35,447 bases of DNA. Origin: an uncultured Tenacibaculum sp. (GTDB lineage Bacteria; Bacteroidota; Bacteroidia; Flavobacteriales; Flavobacteriaceae). The DNA is taken from contig CANNGJ010000029.1 of the NCBI GenBank assembly GCA_947504185.1, positions 1 to 35,447 on the forward strand, in the 5' to 3' direction. The notes under the pieces were generated by a model. It searched no databases, was not told where the DNA came from, and worked only from the letters and a program-made list of their open reading frames with translations. A program made the position numbers and the translations under genes. Shown here piece by piece: positions 8,838 to 17,936 of the stretch (its first letter is position 1; the number at the start of each line of letters is the position of its first letter).

Positions 8838-8868
8838 AAAAAACCGAAGCAATTGCTTCGGTTTTTTT
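8836..8868. terminator. Bidirectional terminator between convergent genes
   Basis: The arms aaaaaaaccgaagcaa (8837-8852) and ttgcttcggttttttt (8853-8868) are exact complements with A and T tracts on the two sides. It lies between the small lipoprotein gene (plus) and the beta-helix lipoprotein gene (minus), so it serves both. Confidence 0.9.
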
Positions 8869-8885
8869 GTTTGATGAATTATCAA

Positions 8886-10079
8886 CTATTGTCTAGTCCA
8901 ATCTGCACCCCAAGTTGCGTAATCAGTACCAGTAGCATTAGCATCTTCTGTTAAGAAATCAGCAGTTGTAAAGCTAATTCCAGTATCGTTTTTTACCTTA
9001 ATAGTAACGTCGTCAAATTTTACATCAGTTGCTTTTAAATCACCATTAGTAACACCATTACCAGTAGGGTTATCAGTTGCATCACCATCAAGGTCAAATC
9101 CTTCAGCAAAACCTACTAATAAAACGTTAGTGAATATTCCTTGAGTTCCTGCTCTTAAACGAATAGCTTCATTTTCTGTTCCAGATCCTAAACCTTCAAT
9201 AGTTAAATTTGTAACTGTTGGCTTAGAGAAAAATTTAGGATCAGCTAAGTTTCCTATATCTGTATTATATCCGTCAGCTTCAATTCCTTTATCGTGGTCA
9301 GTTCCATGTTTTACATATGCATCAGTAATAGTACCTGTATACCCTTCTGTCCAGTCGATAGAATCATCTTGTGCATTTACAACAGAAACATTGTTAACGT
9401 TAACAGTACCTCCAAAAAACTCAACTCCATCATCTTTTCCTTCAAACATTTGAATATATTCGATTTTAGTACCGTTTCCAACACCGTAAAAAGAGAATCC
9501 GTTATTTTCTGAAGATCCATCAGCTTTACCTCCTGAATATTCTACCCTTACATAGCTTAAAACTCCAGAGTTATCGTCAGCACTACTACCTCCATAAGGT
9601 AAACTTGCAATTTCAGAAGTTGAAGTAGCTGTACCACCAGTTACTGAGTTTATTGGAGCTTTACCTAATAAAATTAATCCTCCCCAATCACCAGCGTTTG
9701 GTGTATTCGCATTCGATGTAAAAACGATAGGTTGACTTGAAGTTCCTTCTGCCATTATTTTTGCTCCTTGTGCAATAGCTAAATATACATCAGCACCAGT
9801 TGCAGCAGCTTTAATAACTGTTCCTGCTGGGATAGTTAAAGTTGTACCGTCTTCGAAAATAGTAGCTCCTGTTATAATATAACACTTAGTTGAATCTAAA
9901 GTTAAATCTGAAGTGTAGTTTCCTTTTAATTCAACTTCACAAGATGAATTTGAACCTCCTCCATTATTGTTATTTGTAGTGCTGTTATCGTTAATTACTA
10001 TATCAGATGTACCATCTTCTCCACATGATACGAATAAAGTAGTAGCTAAAGCTAAACCTAATAAAAAATTACTTTTCAT
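8886..10079 (-). CDS. Lipoprotein with beta-helix-like repeats, partner of a TonB-dependent receptor
   Basis: The 397-residue product has a lipoprotein signal (FVSC, Cys19), then an Asp/Asn/Ser/Gly-rich linker (about 20-47, with NNNNGGG). The rest is made of short Gly/Asp/Asn-rich beta-strand repeats such as 'GTTLTIPAGTVIKAA', 'SQPIVFTSN', 'GDWGGLILLGKAPIN' and 'DDGVEFFGGTVNVNNVSVVNAQDDSIDW'. These suggest a right-handed parallel beta-helix. The acidic turns (DDGVEFFGG, DDSIDW, DLDGDATDNPTGNG) could bind calcium or carbohydrate. It is 44 nt downstream of the 938-residue receptor gene on the same strand and is probably co-transcribed, in the place a SusD protein would have, but it does not resemble SusD. 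Function not recognised. Confidence 0.75.
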   Translation of the reverse strand: MKSNFLLGLALATTLFVSCGEDGTSDIVINDNSTTNNNNGGGSNSSCEVELKGNYTSDLTLDSTKCYIITGATIFEDGTTLTIPAGTVIKAAATGADVYLAIAQGAKIMAEGTSSQPIVFTSNANTPNAGDWGGLILLGKAPINSVTGGTATSTSEIASLPYGGSSADDNSGVLSYVRVEYSGGKADGSSENNGFSFYGVGNGTKIEYIQMFEGKDDGVEFFGGTVNVNNVSVVNAQDDSIDWTEGYTGTITDAYVKHGTDHDKGIEADGYNTDIGNLADPKFFSKPTVTNLTIEGLGSGTENEAIRLRAGTQGIFTNVLLVGFAEGFDLDGDATDNPTGNGVTNGDLKATDVKFDDVTIKVKNDTGISFTTADFLTEDANATGTDYATWGADWTRQ

Positions 10080-10123
10080 TTTTTTTAATTTTTTTTAATT
10101 GTGTGTTTAAAGTTTATATATAG

Positions 10124-12940
10124 TTAAAATTTGTACTTAAGACCTAAGCTTATATTGGTTCCTCTTTTATATTCAGATAAAACAACATCACCTATTGAGG
10201 TGTTTTCTCTAACTCTTTTTATTGATGGGTCAAGCAAGTTTTTTGCTTTTAAGTTTACTTCCCATTTTTCACCAAATTTATTCTTCCAAATAAAATCTAC
10301 AGTAGGAACTCCTTTTTCGATTATGTTACCTAGTGCTCCAGCACCTAAGGCATCAATTCTATCTGAGAAATATGAGAAAACTAATGAAGTGATTGGTTTG
10401 TAGTTTTTAAACTGTGTTGGTGTATAGTTTAAATTAGCGTTGATTAAAAAAGGAGAAGCTCCTTGTAATTCATCACTATCTCTATTAAATGCTGTACTAT
10501 AACCAGAAACTCCGCTTACGTTTTCTTTTAAATCTTGATTAGTATACATGTAAGTTAAATTTAATCCTGCTGACATTACAGTGTCGTCATTCTCGTCTTT
10601 AACTAAGTTTTTACGAGCTTCAAATTCAATACCTGCAACGGTAGCTTTATCTCCAGTTCTAAAATAACGCTGATCTCCAGCTGCACTGTTTGCAATTACC
10701 AAGTTAACTGGATTGTTTATCTGTTTACCAAAAGCACCTATTGATAATAGTTCGTCTCTAGAAATAAACCATTCATATTTTAAATCTAAATTGAAAATTT
10801 TTGAATATGCTGGATTATCTAATAAGTCTGGATTACCACCAATTCTTTGTCCAATTCCTTCATAAATAAAAGGGGCTACTTCTTTAAATTCTGGAACAGA
10901 TACAGTTTGACTAAAGTTAAAACGTAAGTTTTGGTCTTCGTTTATAGAGTATTTTACATTTAAACTAGGTAAGAAAAATGTTTCAGAAGCATTTCTAAAC
11001 CCAGGGTCTTTAGGGTTAATGTTAATTACGTTGTATGAAATATCTTGATTAAAAGATTCTACTCTAATTCCTGGAACAAACACCCACTTTTCACCATATT
11101 TAATTTCAGCAGAAGTGTACCCAGCATATATTCTTAATTCACCATTATAAGTGTTTTCATCTAAACCAGGTAAGCTAGCAATATTACTGTTTTCATATCC
11201 TGGTATTTTTCTAAATACCTCTAGTCTAAATAATTTACCTGTTTGGTTCTTTAATATTTGAGCATTTTCTAAGTTAAAAATTGCATTAAAATTATTAGCA
11301 TTGGTAACTTGAAATTGCTTGTTTAAAATATCATAACCGTATCGGATATTTTTAAAATCTCTTTCTTTAATTCTACCGTTGTAACCAAAGTTAAGAGTTA
11401 TATTTTCTGAAGCTTTATAGGCTAAATTAATTCGACTATTTAGCTCTTCGTCAATAATTTTTTGAAAATAACGTTGATTATCAAATGAGTTGTTTGTAAA
11501 AAATACTGCATTTGTATTTGGGTCATTATCTAAAGTGTTTTGATAATTTTCTAAACTAATTCTCTTTCTATCTGGCTCATGAGCAAAAACATTGTTATAT
11601 CCAATACCCCAGCTTAATTTAAGTTTGTCATCATTGAATTTATGTTCACCAGTTAACTGGTTTACAAAAACTAAATCTTGATTGTATTGAACATTCATTT
11701 GATAAAAACCTTCATCAGTATTTCTTAAAGCATCTCTGTTTTTACCTAAACCTTTGTATCCATAATAACCAACTTCATCTCCAGAATTATTTAAGAAAAG
11801 TGATGTATATTTTAATTTATTATCACTGTTAATTCTATAAAGAGCACTTAACATTGCAGTTGTAGATGTAGAATATTCATATTCTTTTGCATTAGGAAAC
11901 TCTTTTTTGAATACGTTAGAAAAATCTACAATAGGTCCTTCTCTATATTCAAAGTCTCTACTGAATGAAGCTGTACCGAAAAGACTTAATCTCGATCCAT
12001 TTTCAAAATCAAAAGATTTTCCAGCATTAATACCGATTGAATTATTTATAGGGCTACCAGCATTTACTGGATCAACTCCATGAGAAAGTACTACTGCATA
12101 TGGATTGTGTTCAAAACGGTTGTAATATCCAAAATCACCGGTTCCTTCACTCTTTTTAAAGTCTTCTCCCATAGCTCTTGAATTTACTCCAGAACCAAGG
12201 TTCACTTCAACAAAACCATTTCCTTTATATTCTTTTGAAGAAACATCAATATTACCTGCAGCAAAATCACCATAAAAACTAGACGAATATGCTTTACTAA
12301 TAGATACGTTTTGAATAATATCTGAAGGAAAAAGATTTAAATCGATGTTCTTTTTAGCAATGTCATTCGAAGGTAACGAAAGTCCGTTCATAGTAGTATT
12401 TAAGTATCTGTCACCTAAACCACGTACATAAACATTACTTGAGCCTTCTTGTTTAGATACTCCTGAAATTTTTGAGACCGCACCAGCTGCATCAGAAATA
12501 CCTTTTGATGATAACTCTTCAGCCCCAATACTTTCTTTAATAACAACAGCTTTCTTCTGTTCTAGTAATAAAGCGCTTGATTTTTCTTTACTTGTTACAG
12601 CTTTAATCTCAACTTCATCTAAAGTAACTCCTTCGTTAGCTCCAAGTTCTTGATTGATATTTAATGTTTGTTTAGCTTTAACTTCAATAGTTTTTTCTAT
12701 TGTTTGGTATCCAATAAAACTAAATACGATTGTTTGATTTCCTACAGGAACATTTAAAGTGTATTTACCATCCATGTCGGTAGTTCCTCCTATGGTAGTT
12801 CCTTTAATAAAAACATTAGCAAACGGTAATGCTTCTCCATTCATCTCTTTATCAGTAAGTGTACCAGTTACAGTTCCTTTGTCTTGTGCAAAAGCAATAT
12901 TACAAAGACAGATAAGAGTAATAAATAATATTTTTTTCAT
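10124..12940 (-). CDS. TonB-dependent outer-membrane receptor with carboxypeptidase-regulatory-like domain
   Basis: At 938 residues this is a complete receptor. It has a signal peptide (to about residue 18, IAFAQ), an N-terminal carboxypeptidase-regulatory-like beta-sandwich (about 22-105, 'GEALPFANVFIKGTTIGGTTDMDGKYTLNVP'), a plug (about 130-245, 'SKISGVSKQEGSSNVYVRGLGDRYLNTTMNGL'), and a long 22-strand-type barrel ending in an aromatic residue ('GLKYKF'). It imports a ligand using proton motive force passed by TonB. The plug signature VRGLGDRY is typical of a receptor group in Bacteroidota that is not SusC proper. The neighbour is the beta-helix lipoprotein just downstream. An inverted repeat lies directly upstream of the start. 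Ligand unknown. Confidence 0.9.
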   Translation of the reverse strand: MKKILFITLICLCNIAFAQDKGTVTGTLTDKEMNGEALPFANVFIKGTTIGGTTDMDGKYTLNVPVGNQTIVFSFIGYQTIEKTIEVKAKQTLNINQELGANEGVTLDEVEIKAVTSKEKSSALLLEQKKAVVIKESIGAEELSSKGISDAAGAVSKISGVSKQEGSSNVYVRGLGDRYLNTTMNGLSLPSNDIAKKNIDLNLFPSDIIQNVSISKAYSSSFYGDFAAGNIDVSSKEYKGNGFVEVNLGSGVNSRAMGEDFKKSEGTGDFGYYNRFEHNPYAVVLSHGVDPVNAGSPINNSIGINAGKSFDFENGSRLSLFGTASFSRDFEYREGPIVDFSNVFKKEFPNAKEYEYSTSTTAMLSALYRINSDNKLKYTSLFLNNSGDEVGYYGYKGLGKNRDALRNTDEGFYQMNVQYNQDLVFVNQLTGEHKFNDDKLKLSWGIGYNNVFAHEPDRKRISLENYQNTLDNDPNTNAVFFTNNSFDNQRYFQKIIDEELNSRINLAYKASENITLNFGYNGRIKERDFKNIRYGYDILNKQFQVTNANNFNAIFNLENAQILKNQTGKLFRLEVFRKIPGYENSNIASLPGLDENTYNGELRIYAGYTSAEIKYGEKWVFVPGIRVESFNQDISYNVININPKDPGFRNASETFFLPSLNVKYSINEDQNLRFNFSQTVSVPEFKEVAPFIYEGIGQRIGGNPDLLDNPAYSKIFNLDLKYEWFISRDELLSIGAFGKQINNPVNLVIANSAAGDQRYFRTGDKATVAGIEFEARKNLVKDENDDTVMSAGLNLTYMYTNQDLKENVSGVSGYSTAFNRDSDELQGASPFLINANLNYTPTQFKNYKPITSLVFSYFSDRIDALGAGALGNIIEKGVPTVDFIWKNKFGEKWEVNLKAKNLLDPSIKRVRENTSIGDVVLSEYKRGTNISLGLKYKF

Positions 12941-12986
12941 TCTAGTTTCTTGTGTTCTTTAAATACTTTGCAAATCTGAAACTAGA
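12941..12986 (-). promoter_or_regulatory. 9-bp inverted repeat immediately upstream of the receptor start codon
   Basis: The arms tctagtttc (12941-12949) and gaaactaga (12978-12986) match perfectly, with 28 nt between them. The near arm touches the ATG at 12940. On the minus strand the spacer starts with agatttgc, near a -7 box. It could be an operator or a hairpin over the translation start. Confidence 0.4.
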
Positions 12987-13091
12987 TTGTAAATCTAATG
13001 TTAGAGGTAAATTATGATTGTTTTATTAGAATGTTTATTTAATGTTAATAGATATTTGATATGTTAGGAAGGTGTTAATTTAAGTTTACAT

Positions 13092-13123
13092 AAAAAAAGA
13101 GAAGATTTTGTAAGCCTCTCTTT
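13092..13123 (-). terminator. Terminator of the metal-locus receptor gene
   Basis: On the minus strand the stem AAAGAGA...TCTCTTT (13117-13123 with 13096-13102) runs into T residues, about 26 nt after the stop at 13149. It separates this gene from the downstream 938-residue receptor gene. Confidence 0.6.
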
Positions 13124-13148
13124 ATAAGCGTTTTTTGAAGTTTTTTAA

Positions 13149-15494
13149 TTATTTGAATATTTTTAGCCCAAAAACAAAAGTTCTAGGATTTGCAGGGCCA
13201 TATATAAAATTACTATCACGTTCTTTACCTATATCAAATTTTGCTTGGTAGCTGTCAAATATATTTTTGATTCCAGCAGAAACTTCAATATTTGTTTTTA
13301 GTTTTTCTAATTCAAACTTATAGCTAGAGTTGATTCCTAAATTAAAAAATGAAGGAGATTGAAAGTATTTGTCTTCAACTAAATTTTGATCAGAAGCTAG
13401 ATGTAGCACATTCATTGTACCTGTATACACTAAATTTAAAGCTGTTTTAAATTTTTGATTTGGAGTATATGTTGCTGTTGCGTATCCATAAGTATTAGGA
13501 GTACGTAAAAATTCTCTTTTTACATCTAATACATCTGAATTGTTTACAGGGGTGTTGTATTTACTAGATTGGTAGGTGAAACCAGCATCGAATTGAACAA
13601 TGCCATCATAATTCAAACGAGTTTCAACAGTAATTCCTTTTACTACTGCTCCATCACTATTTCTTTTTTCAAATCGTTCTCCGTTTGCATCTGGAGCAAT
13701 GTTTTCTAAAACAAATGCATCATCTAATTGAGTATAAAAACTTTCAATTGTAAAACCATAGATGTAATGTTCGGTAGGTTTGTCGTAATTAAAAGAAACG
13801 GTATAACTATTTGAACGTTCTCTTTTTAAATCATCAGCAAGTAAAACTCTAGAAATACCTCCACCAGCAAACGCAATATGTAAATCGGTATCAAAAGCTT
13901 GAGGAGCTCTAAATCCAGTTCCCCATGTTCCGCGAATTTGAGTATTTTCAAAAGGTTTAAATAATAAAGAAACTCGTGGACTAGCTACATTATTTGTAAT
14001 TTCTTTATAGTTTCTAGCTTTTGTGTCTTCATCGATGTCTAAGGCTCTTAAATGATGGTTATCGTAACGAACTCCTGCTAAAAGATTCCATTTATCATTA
14101 ATTTCCCAATCACTTTGAAAGAAGAAACCATAGTTTTTAGTTATTTGGTCAATTTCATATGCATAGGCAGTAATAATATCAAAAACATCATCCTGCACAA
14201 ACTCACTTCCAATAGTTAATACATTATTCCCTTTTAAGAAATTTTCTAATTTATGGTTAAACTGAATTCCTCCTTGAAAAGTAGTAGTTTCAGAATTTCC
14301 ATAAGGTGGGTTTGCTAAATGGTCTGTATCTTCTGGAGTTCCAATATCTGGACGAATACCAGTGTAGTGTTCTCTACCTGTATATTGAGAAGCGAAATAA
14401 GTAATTAATGAACTTTTATCTTCATTAAAATTAATTTGATAATCAATATTACCAACATACACATCGTGTGTTCTTTCTTCTGATTGTAATGCGAAATGAG
14501 GAGCTCCTTTTACGATTTCTCCACCATAACGATATTCATTCATTTTACTAAAATTAACTTCTATCTTCTGGTTTCCTGTTGGTAAGAAAAATAAATTCGT
14601 ACCAAAAGAGTTATTTTTTAACTGCGGCAATTCAGAAAAATTGTCTCCGTTATGATCGTAAATTTCACGAGCTCTATTATTTATGAAGAATGAGATTCCT
14701 GCATTTTTATCTTCATTAACAACTGTAGCATTACCAGAAATAATATGATCGGAAGTGCCTTTAAGGTTTTGATAGGTGTAACCAATACTATAATCGTCTT
14801 TTTTAGGAACGTTAGTAATCACATTAACAGTACCACCAATAGCACTTGATCCATATAAAGCAGATCCGCCACCTCGAACAACTTCAATGCGATCTATCAT
14901 ATTGGTAGGAATTTGCTCTAAACCATATAAACCAGTTAGCGGACTAAAAATAGGACGACCATTAATTAGTATTTGAGAATAACCACCAGCTAAACCGTTC
15001 ATACGTAATTGTGTGTAGTTGCACGTCTGGCAATCGGTTTCTACACGTAAACCAGTTTGGAACTTTAACCCTTCGGATAAATTACAAGCTTGTACATTAG
15101 CCAAGGTTTCACTGTTAATTACATTTACAATTACAGGATTTTTAGTGCTACGTCTGTCGGTTCTAGTTCCAGTAACTGTAACTTGATCTAGTAATTCAGC
15201 ATGTTCAGTTAAAGAAAAATTTATAATATTTTCTTTTGTAGTAGATAAATTTATTTTTTTTTGAGATGAAATAAATCCTGTAAAAGAAGCAATTAAGGTT
15301 ACTTTATTTCTCTTTACATTTTCTAAATTGAATTCTCCATTTTCATCGGCGTTAACACCAATGTTGCTGTTTTTAACAGTGATACTTGCAAAAGGTAGAG
15401 GTTCTCCTTTCGATGTTGTTATTTTTCCTGTTATGGTTTGCGCTTTAGTAAAAGAAGCTATTAATAAAAAGCTAACTAAAATTAGTTTCTTCAT
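13149..15494 (-). CDS. TonB-dependent receptor of the metal-uptake locus
   Basis: The 781-residue receptor has a signal peptide (SFTKAQ, to about 19), a carboxypeptidase-regulatory-like domain (about 20-98), a plug (about 110-230) and a barrel. The plug carries three cysteines, in ACNLSEG (C137) and DCQTCNYTQLRMNGL (C155, C158), followed by 'SQILINGRPIFSPLTGLYGLEQIP' and 'RIEVVRGGGSALYGSSAIGGTVNVIT'. This is a known CirA/BtuB/FepA-like subgroup in the phylum. It is divergent from a DtxR-type regulator and a TroABCD-like importer, with one palindromic operator between them, so its cargo is most likely a metal ion complex (Mn, Zn or Fe, possibly with a chelator). Its -7 box TATATTTG lies at the operator edge. 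Confidence 0.9.
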   Translation of the reverse strand: MKKLILVSFLLIASFTKAQTITGKITTSKGEPLPFASITVKNSNIGVNADENGEFNLENVKRNKVTLIASFTGFISSQKKINLSTTKENIINFSLTEHAELLDQVTVTGTRTDRRSTKNPVIVNVINSETLANVQACNLSEGLKFQTGLRVETDCQTCNYTQLRMNGLAGGYSQILINGRPIFSPLTGLYGLEQIPTNMIDRIEVVRGGGSALYGSSAIGGTVNVITNVPKKDDYSIGYTYQNLKGTSDHIISGNATVVNEDKNAGISFFINNRAREIYDHNGDNFSELPQLKNNSFGTNLFFLPTGNQKIEVNFSKMNEYRYGGEIVKGAPHFALQSEERTHDVYVGNIDYQINFNEDKSSLITYFASQYTGREHYTGIRPDIGTPEDTDHLANPPYGNSETTTFQGGIQFNHKLENFLKGNNVLTIGSEFVQDDVFDIITAYAYEIDQITKNYGFFFQSDWEINDKWNLLAGVRYDNHHLRALDIDEDTKARNYKEITNNVASPRVSLLFKPFENTQIRGTWGTGFRAPQAFDTDLHIAFAGGGISRVLLADDLKRERSNSYTVSFNYDKPTEHYIYGFTIESFYTQLDDAFVLENIAPDANGERFEKRNSDGAVVKGITVETRLNYDGIVQFDAGFTYQSSKYNTPVNNSDVLDVKREFLRTPNTYGYATATYTPNQKFKTALNLVYTGTMNVLHLASDQNLVEDKYFQSPSFFNLGINSSYKFELEKLKTNIEVSAGIKNIFDSYQAKFDIGKERDSNFIYGPANPRTFVFGLKIFK

Positions 15495-15541
15495 TGTTTT
15501 TTTTGATAGTTATTTAGCTACAAATGTTATTAGTTTTTTCG

Positions 15542-15549
15542 CAAATATA
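15542..15549 (-). promoter_or_regulatory. -7 box for the metal-locus receptor gene
   Basis: On the minus strand this reads TATATTTG (TAnnTTTG). Its -33 region would fall in the right arm of the palindrome at 15547-15584, so binding there would block this promoter. Predicted leader is about 40 nt to the ATG at 15494. Confidence 0.55.
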
Positions 15550-15584
15550 AAATAATTTTTAGGCTTATCTAAAAATTATTTTAT
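15547..15584. promoter_or_regulatory. DtxR/MntR-type operator palindrome in the divergent promoter region
   Basis: The arms ataaaataatttttag (15547-15562) and ctaaaaattattttat (15569-15584) are exact reverse complements, with gcttat between them. The core TTTAGGCTTATCTAAA resembles boxes of the DtxR/MntR/SirR family (TTTAGG-n-CCTAAA style). It lies 42 nt upstream of the regulator gene and 53 nt upstream of the receptor gene, and overlaps the promoter zones of both. Confidence 0.75.
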
Positions 15585-15599
15585 CTAAATCAAAATTTG

Positions 15600-15607
15600 T
15601 ATTTTTG
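15600..15607 (+). promoter_or_regulatory. -7 box for the regulator/ABC importer operon
   Basis: TATTTTTG matches TAnnTTTG, with transcription expected near 15612 and a leader of only about 14 nt before the ATG at 15626. No TTG is seen 19 nt upstream; that region is the right arm of the operator. Confidence 0.5.
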
Positions 15608-15625
15608 TAAAACCAAAAAAATAAA

Positions 15626-16282
15626 ATGTTTAGTCAGTCAGAAGAAAATTATATTAAAACGATTTATCATTTAGCTGCAATTTCTGATAAAGGAATTAGC
15701 ACAAATTCTATTGCAAAGAAGTTAAATACAAAAGCTTCTTCGGTAACAGATATGATTAAAAAGCTATCAGACAAAGAAGTGGTAGTTTATAAAAAGTATC
15801 AAGGTGTTACGCTTACTGATTTTGGTAAAAAAACGGCAGCTAATATTATTCGTAAGCATCGTTTATGGGAAGTTTTTTTGGTAGAAAAATTAGATTTCTC
15901 TTGGGATGAGGTACATGAAGTAGCAGAGCAATTAGAGCATATAAAATCTCCAAAGTTAATTGATGAATTGGATTCGTTTTTAGGATACCCAAAAAGAGAT
16001 CCTCATGGAGATCCTATTCCAGATAAAGAAGGGAATTTACCACAAATACAAAAAAGCTTATTGGCTACATTAGAAAAAAATGAAAAAGGAGTTTGTGTAG
16101 GAGTAAATGATACATCATCAGAATTCTTACGATTTTTAGATAAGCAAGAAATAGGATTAGGTCAAGATATAGAGGTGCTAGATAAAGAACCTTTCGATGA
16201 TTCTTATTTAGTGAAGATAAATGGGAAAGAGATGACGATATCTAATAAAGTAGCTAACAATATTTACATACAAAAAAACTAG
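15626..16282 (+). CDS. DtxR/MntR-family metal-dependent transcriptional regulator
   Basis: The 218-residue protein has a winged helix (about 1-70, 'SEENYIKTIYHL...ISTNSIAKKLNTKASSVTDMIKKL...GVTLTDFGKK'), a metal-binding and dimerisation domain (about 71-140, HRLWEVFLVEKLDFSW and VAEQLEH) and a C-terminal FeoA/SH3-like domain (about 145-218). Aligned by memory with B. subtilis MntR, H78, E101, E104 and H105 match metal ligands, but D8 and E11 are replaced by N8 and K11. It probably represses both divergent promoters when Mn or Fe is plentiful. It is the first gene of the operon, 1 nt before the binding-protein gene, which implies autoregulation. The exact metal is inferred. Confidence 0.9.
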   Translation: MFSQSEENYIKTIYHLAAISDKGISTNSIAKKLNTKASSVTDMIKKLSDKEVVVYKKYQGVTLTDFGKKTAANIIRKHRLWEVFLVEKLDFSWDEVHEVAEQLEHIKSPKLIDELDSFLGYPKRDPHGDPIPDKEGNLPQIQKSLLATLEKNEKGVCVGVNDTSSEFLRFLDKQEIGLGQDIEVLDKEPFDDSYLVKINGKEMTISNKVANNIYIQKN

Positions 16283-16283
16283 A

Positions 16284-17195
16284 ATGAAAAAAATAATCAC
16301 ATTAGTAGTAATTTTATTAGCAATAGGTTGTGGTAAAAAAGAAAAGAAAGAAAGCGGAAAATTAAATGTTGTTACCACCACAACGATGATAACCGATTTA
16401 GTAAAAAACATAGGAGGAGATAAGCTCATAGTAAAAGGTTTGATGGGTTCTGGAGTAGATCCGCACTTATATAAAGCAAGTGAAGGGGATGTGTCAAAAT
16501 TATTTGATGCTGATGTAGTTGTATATAACGGATTGCATTTAGAAGGAAAGCTAGAAGAGGTGTTTGAAAAAATGGAACACCAAAATAAAAAGACAATTGT
16601 AGTTTCTGATGTTATTGATAAAAGCAGTTTAATCAGTTCAGAGTTATTTGCTTCAAATTACGATCCACATATTTGGTTTGATATCAATAATTGGATAAAA
16701 ATAACAAACTACGTTGCAAAAAAGCTAGGTGAAATAGATGTTAAAAATGCAGCGTTTTATAAAGAAAATGCAAAAAAGTATGTAGAAAGCTTAATAGTCT
16801 TAAATACTGAAATAGCTACTAAAATAAATGAACTTTCTGAGGAGCAAAGAGTTTTAGTTACAGCACACGATGCATTTAATTATTTTGGAAAGCAACACAA
16901 GTTCAACGTAGTTGGGTTACAAGGATTGTCTACAGCTACCGAAGCAGGAGTTCAAGATGTACAAAAATTAGCAAAGTTTATTATAGAAAATGAAGTGAAA
17001 GCGGTTTTTGTAGAAACTTCAGTTCCAAAACGTACAATTGAAGCTTTACAAGCAGCAGTAAAGTCGAAAGGACAAGAAGTTGCGATTGGTGGGACTTTGT
17101 ATTCTGATGCTTTAGGAAGTGCAGGAACAAAAGAAGGAACTTATATAGGGATGTATAAGGCTAATGTAAAAACCATCGTTGACGCTTTAAAGTAA
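16284..17195 (+). CDS. TroA/ZnuA-type metal-binding lipoprotein of an ABC importer
   Basis: This is a 303-residue cluster A-I solute-binding protein, anchored as a lipoprotein (LAIGC, Cys16) with a charged Lys/Glu linker. The four ligand positions of the family are present: H61 ([10 protein letters not shown]), H129 (DPHIWFD), H195 (TAHDAFNYF) and D275 (YSDALG). This His3-Asp set is the one of TroA (Zn/Mn); PsaA-type Mn proteins have Glu at the third place. There is no His-rich loop of the ZnuA kind. Genes before and after are 1 nt away. It captures the metal in the periplasm and passes it to the two permeases. Confidence 0.93.
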   Translation: MKKIITLVVILLAIGCGKKEKKESGKLNVVTTTTMITDLVKNIGGDKLIVKGLMGSGVDPHLYKASEGDVSKLFDADVVVYNGLHLEGKLEEVFEKMEHQNKKTIVVSDVIDKSSLISSELFASNYDPHIWFDINNWIKITNYVAKKLGEIDVKNAAFYKENAKKYVESLIVLNTEIATKINELSEEQRVLVTAHDAFNYFGKQHKFNVVGLQGLSTATEAGVQDVQKLAKFIIENEVKAVFVETSVPKRTIEALQAAVKSKGQEVAIGGTLYSDALGSAGTKEGTYIGMYKANVKTIVDALK

Positions 17196-17196
17196 T

Positions 17197-17934
17197 ATGG
17201 AAACAAAATATGCAGTAACAGTTGATGATTTAACAGTAGCTTATAATTACAAGCCTGTACTCTGGGATATTGATTTAGCAATTCCCGAAGGAGTTTTGAT
17301 GGCAATAGTAGGACCTAACGGAGCAGGGAAATCGACACTTATAAAGTCAATTTTAGGTATTATTAATCCAATAGCAGGAAGTGTTACTATTTATGGGGAG
17401 TCATATGAAAAGCAACGAAAATTGGTAGCTTATGTTCCGCAAAAAGGAAGTGTAGATTGGGATTTTCCAACCACAGCATTAGATGTTGTTATGATGGGAA
17501 CGTATGGAAGCCTTGGATGGATTAAACGCCCAGGGAAATCAGAAAAGAAACAAGCTTTAGAAGCCTTGGAAAAAGTAGGAATGTTGCCTTTTAAAAACAG
17601 GCAGATTTCTCAACTTTCAGGAGGTCAACAACAACGTGTGTTTTTAGCAAGAGCTTTAGTGCAAAATGCGGCTATTTATTTTATGGATGAACCATTTCAA
17701 GGAGTAGATGCAACAACAGAAATAGCGATAATTAATATTTTAAAAGAGCTAAGAAAAGCAGGGAAAACGGTAGTTGTAGTACATCATGATTTACAAACAG
17801 TTCCAGAATATTTTGATTGGGTAACTTTTTTAAACGTAAAAAAAATAGCAACAGGGCCAGTTAAAGAAATTTTCAATGATGATAATTTAACAAAAACGTA
17901 CGGAATTAACTATAAAGTAAGTGTGCAGCAATAG
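17197..17934 (+). CDS. Metal ABC transporter ATP-binding protein
   Basis: The 245-residue ATPase shows Walker [10 protein letters not shown] (39-47), the Q-loop in '[13 protein letters not shown]', signature LSGGQQQR (140-147), Walker B AIYFMDEP (159-166) and the H-loop VVVVHHDL. The Q-loop sequence with VDWDFP is typical of MntB/TroB/ZnuC ATPases. It starts 1 nt after the binding-protein stop and ends 2 nt before the first permease, so it is in the same transcript and drives import by the two permeases. Confidence 0.95.
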   Translation: METKYAVTVDDLTVAYNYKPVLWDIDLAIPEGVLMAIVGPNGAGKSTLIKSILGIINPIAGSVTIYGESYEKQRKLVAYVPQKGSVDWDFPTTALDVVMMGTYGSLGWIKRPGKSEKKQALEALEKVGMLPFKNRQISQLSGGQQQRVFLARALVQNAAIYFMDEPFQGVDATTEIAIINILKELRKAGKTVVVVHHDLQTVPEYFDWVTFLNVKKIATGPVKEIFNDDNLTKTYGINYKVSVQQ

Positions 17935-17936
17935 AG

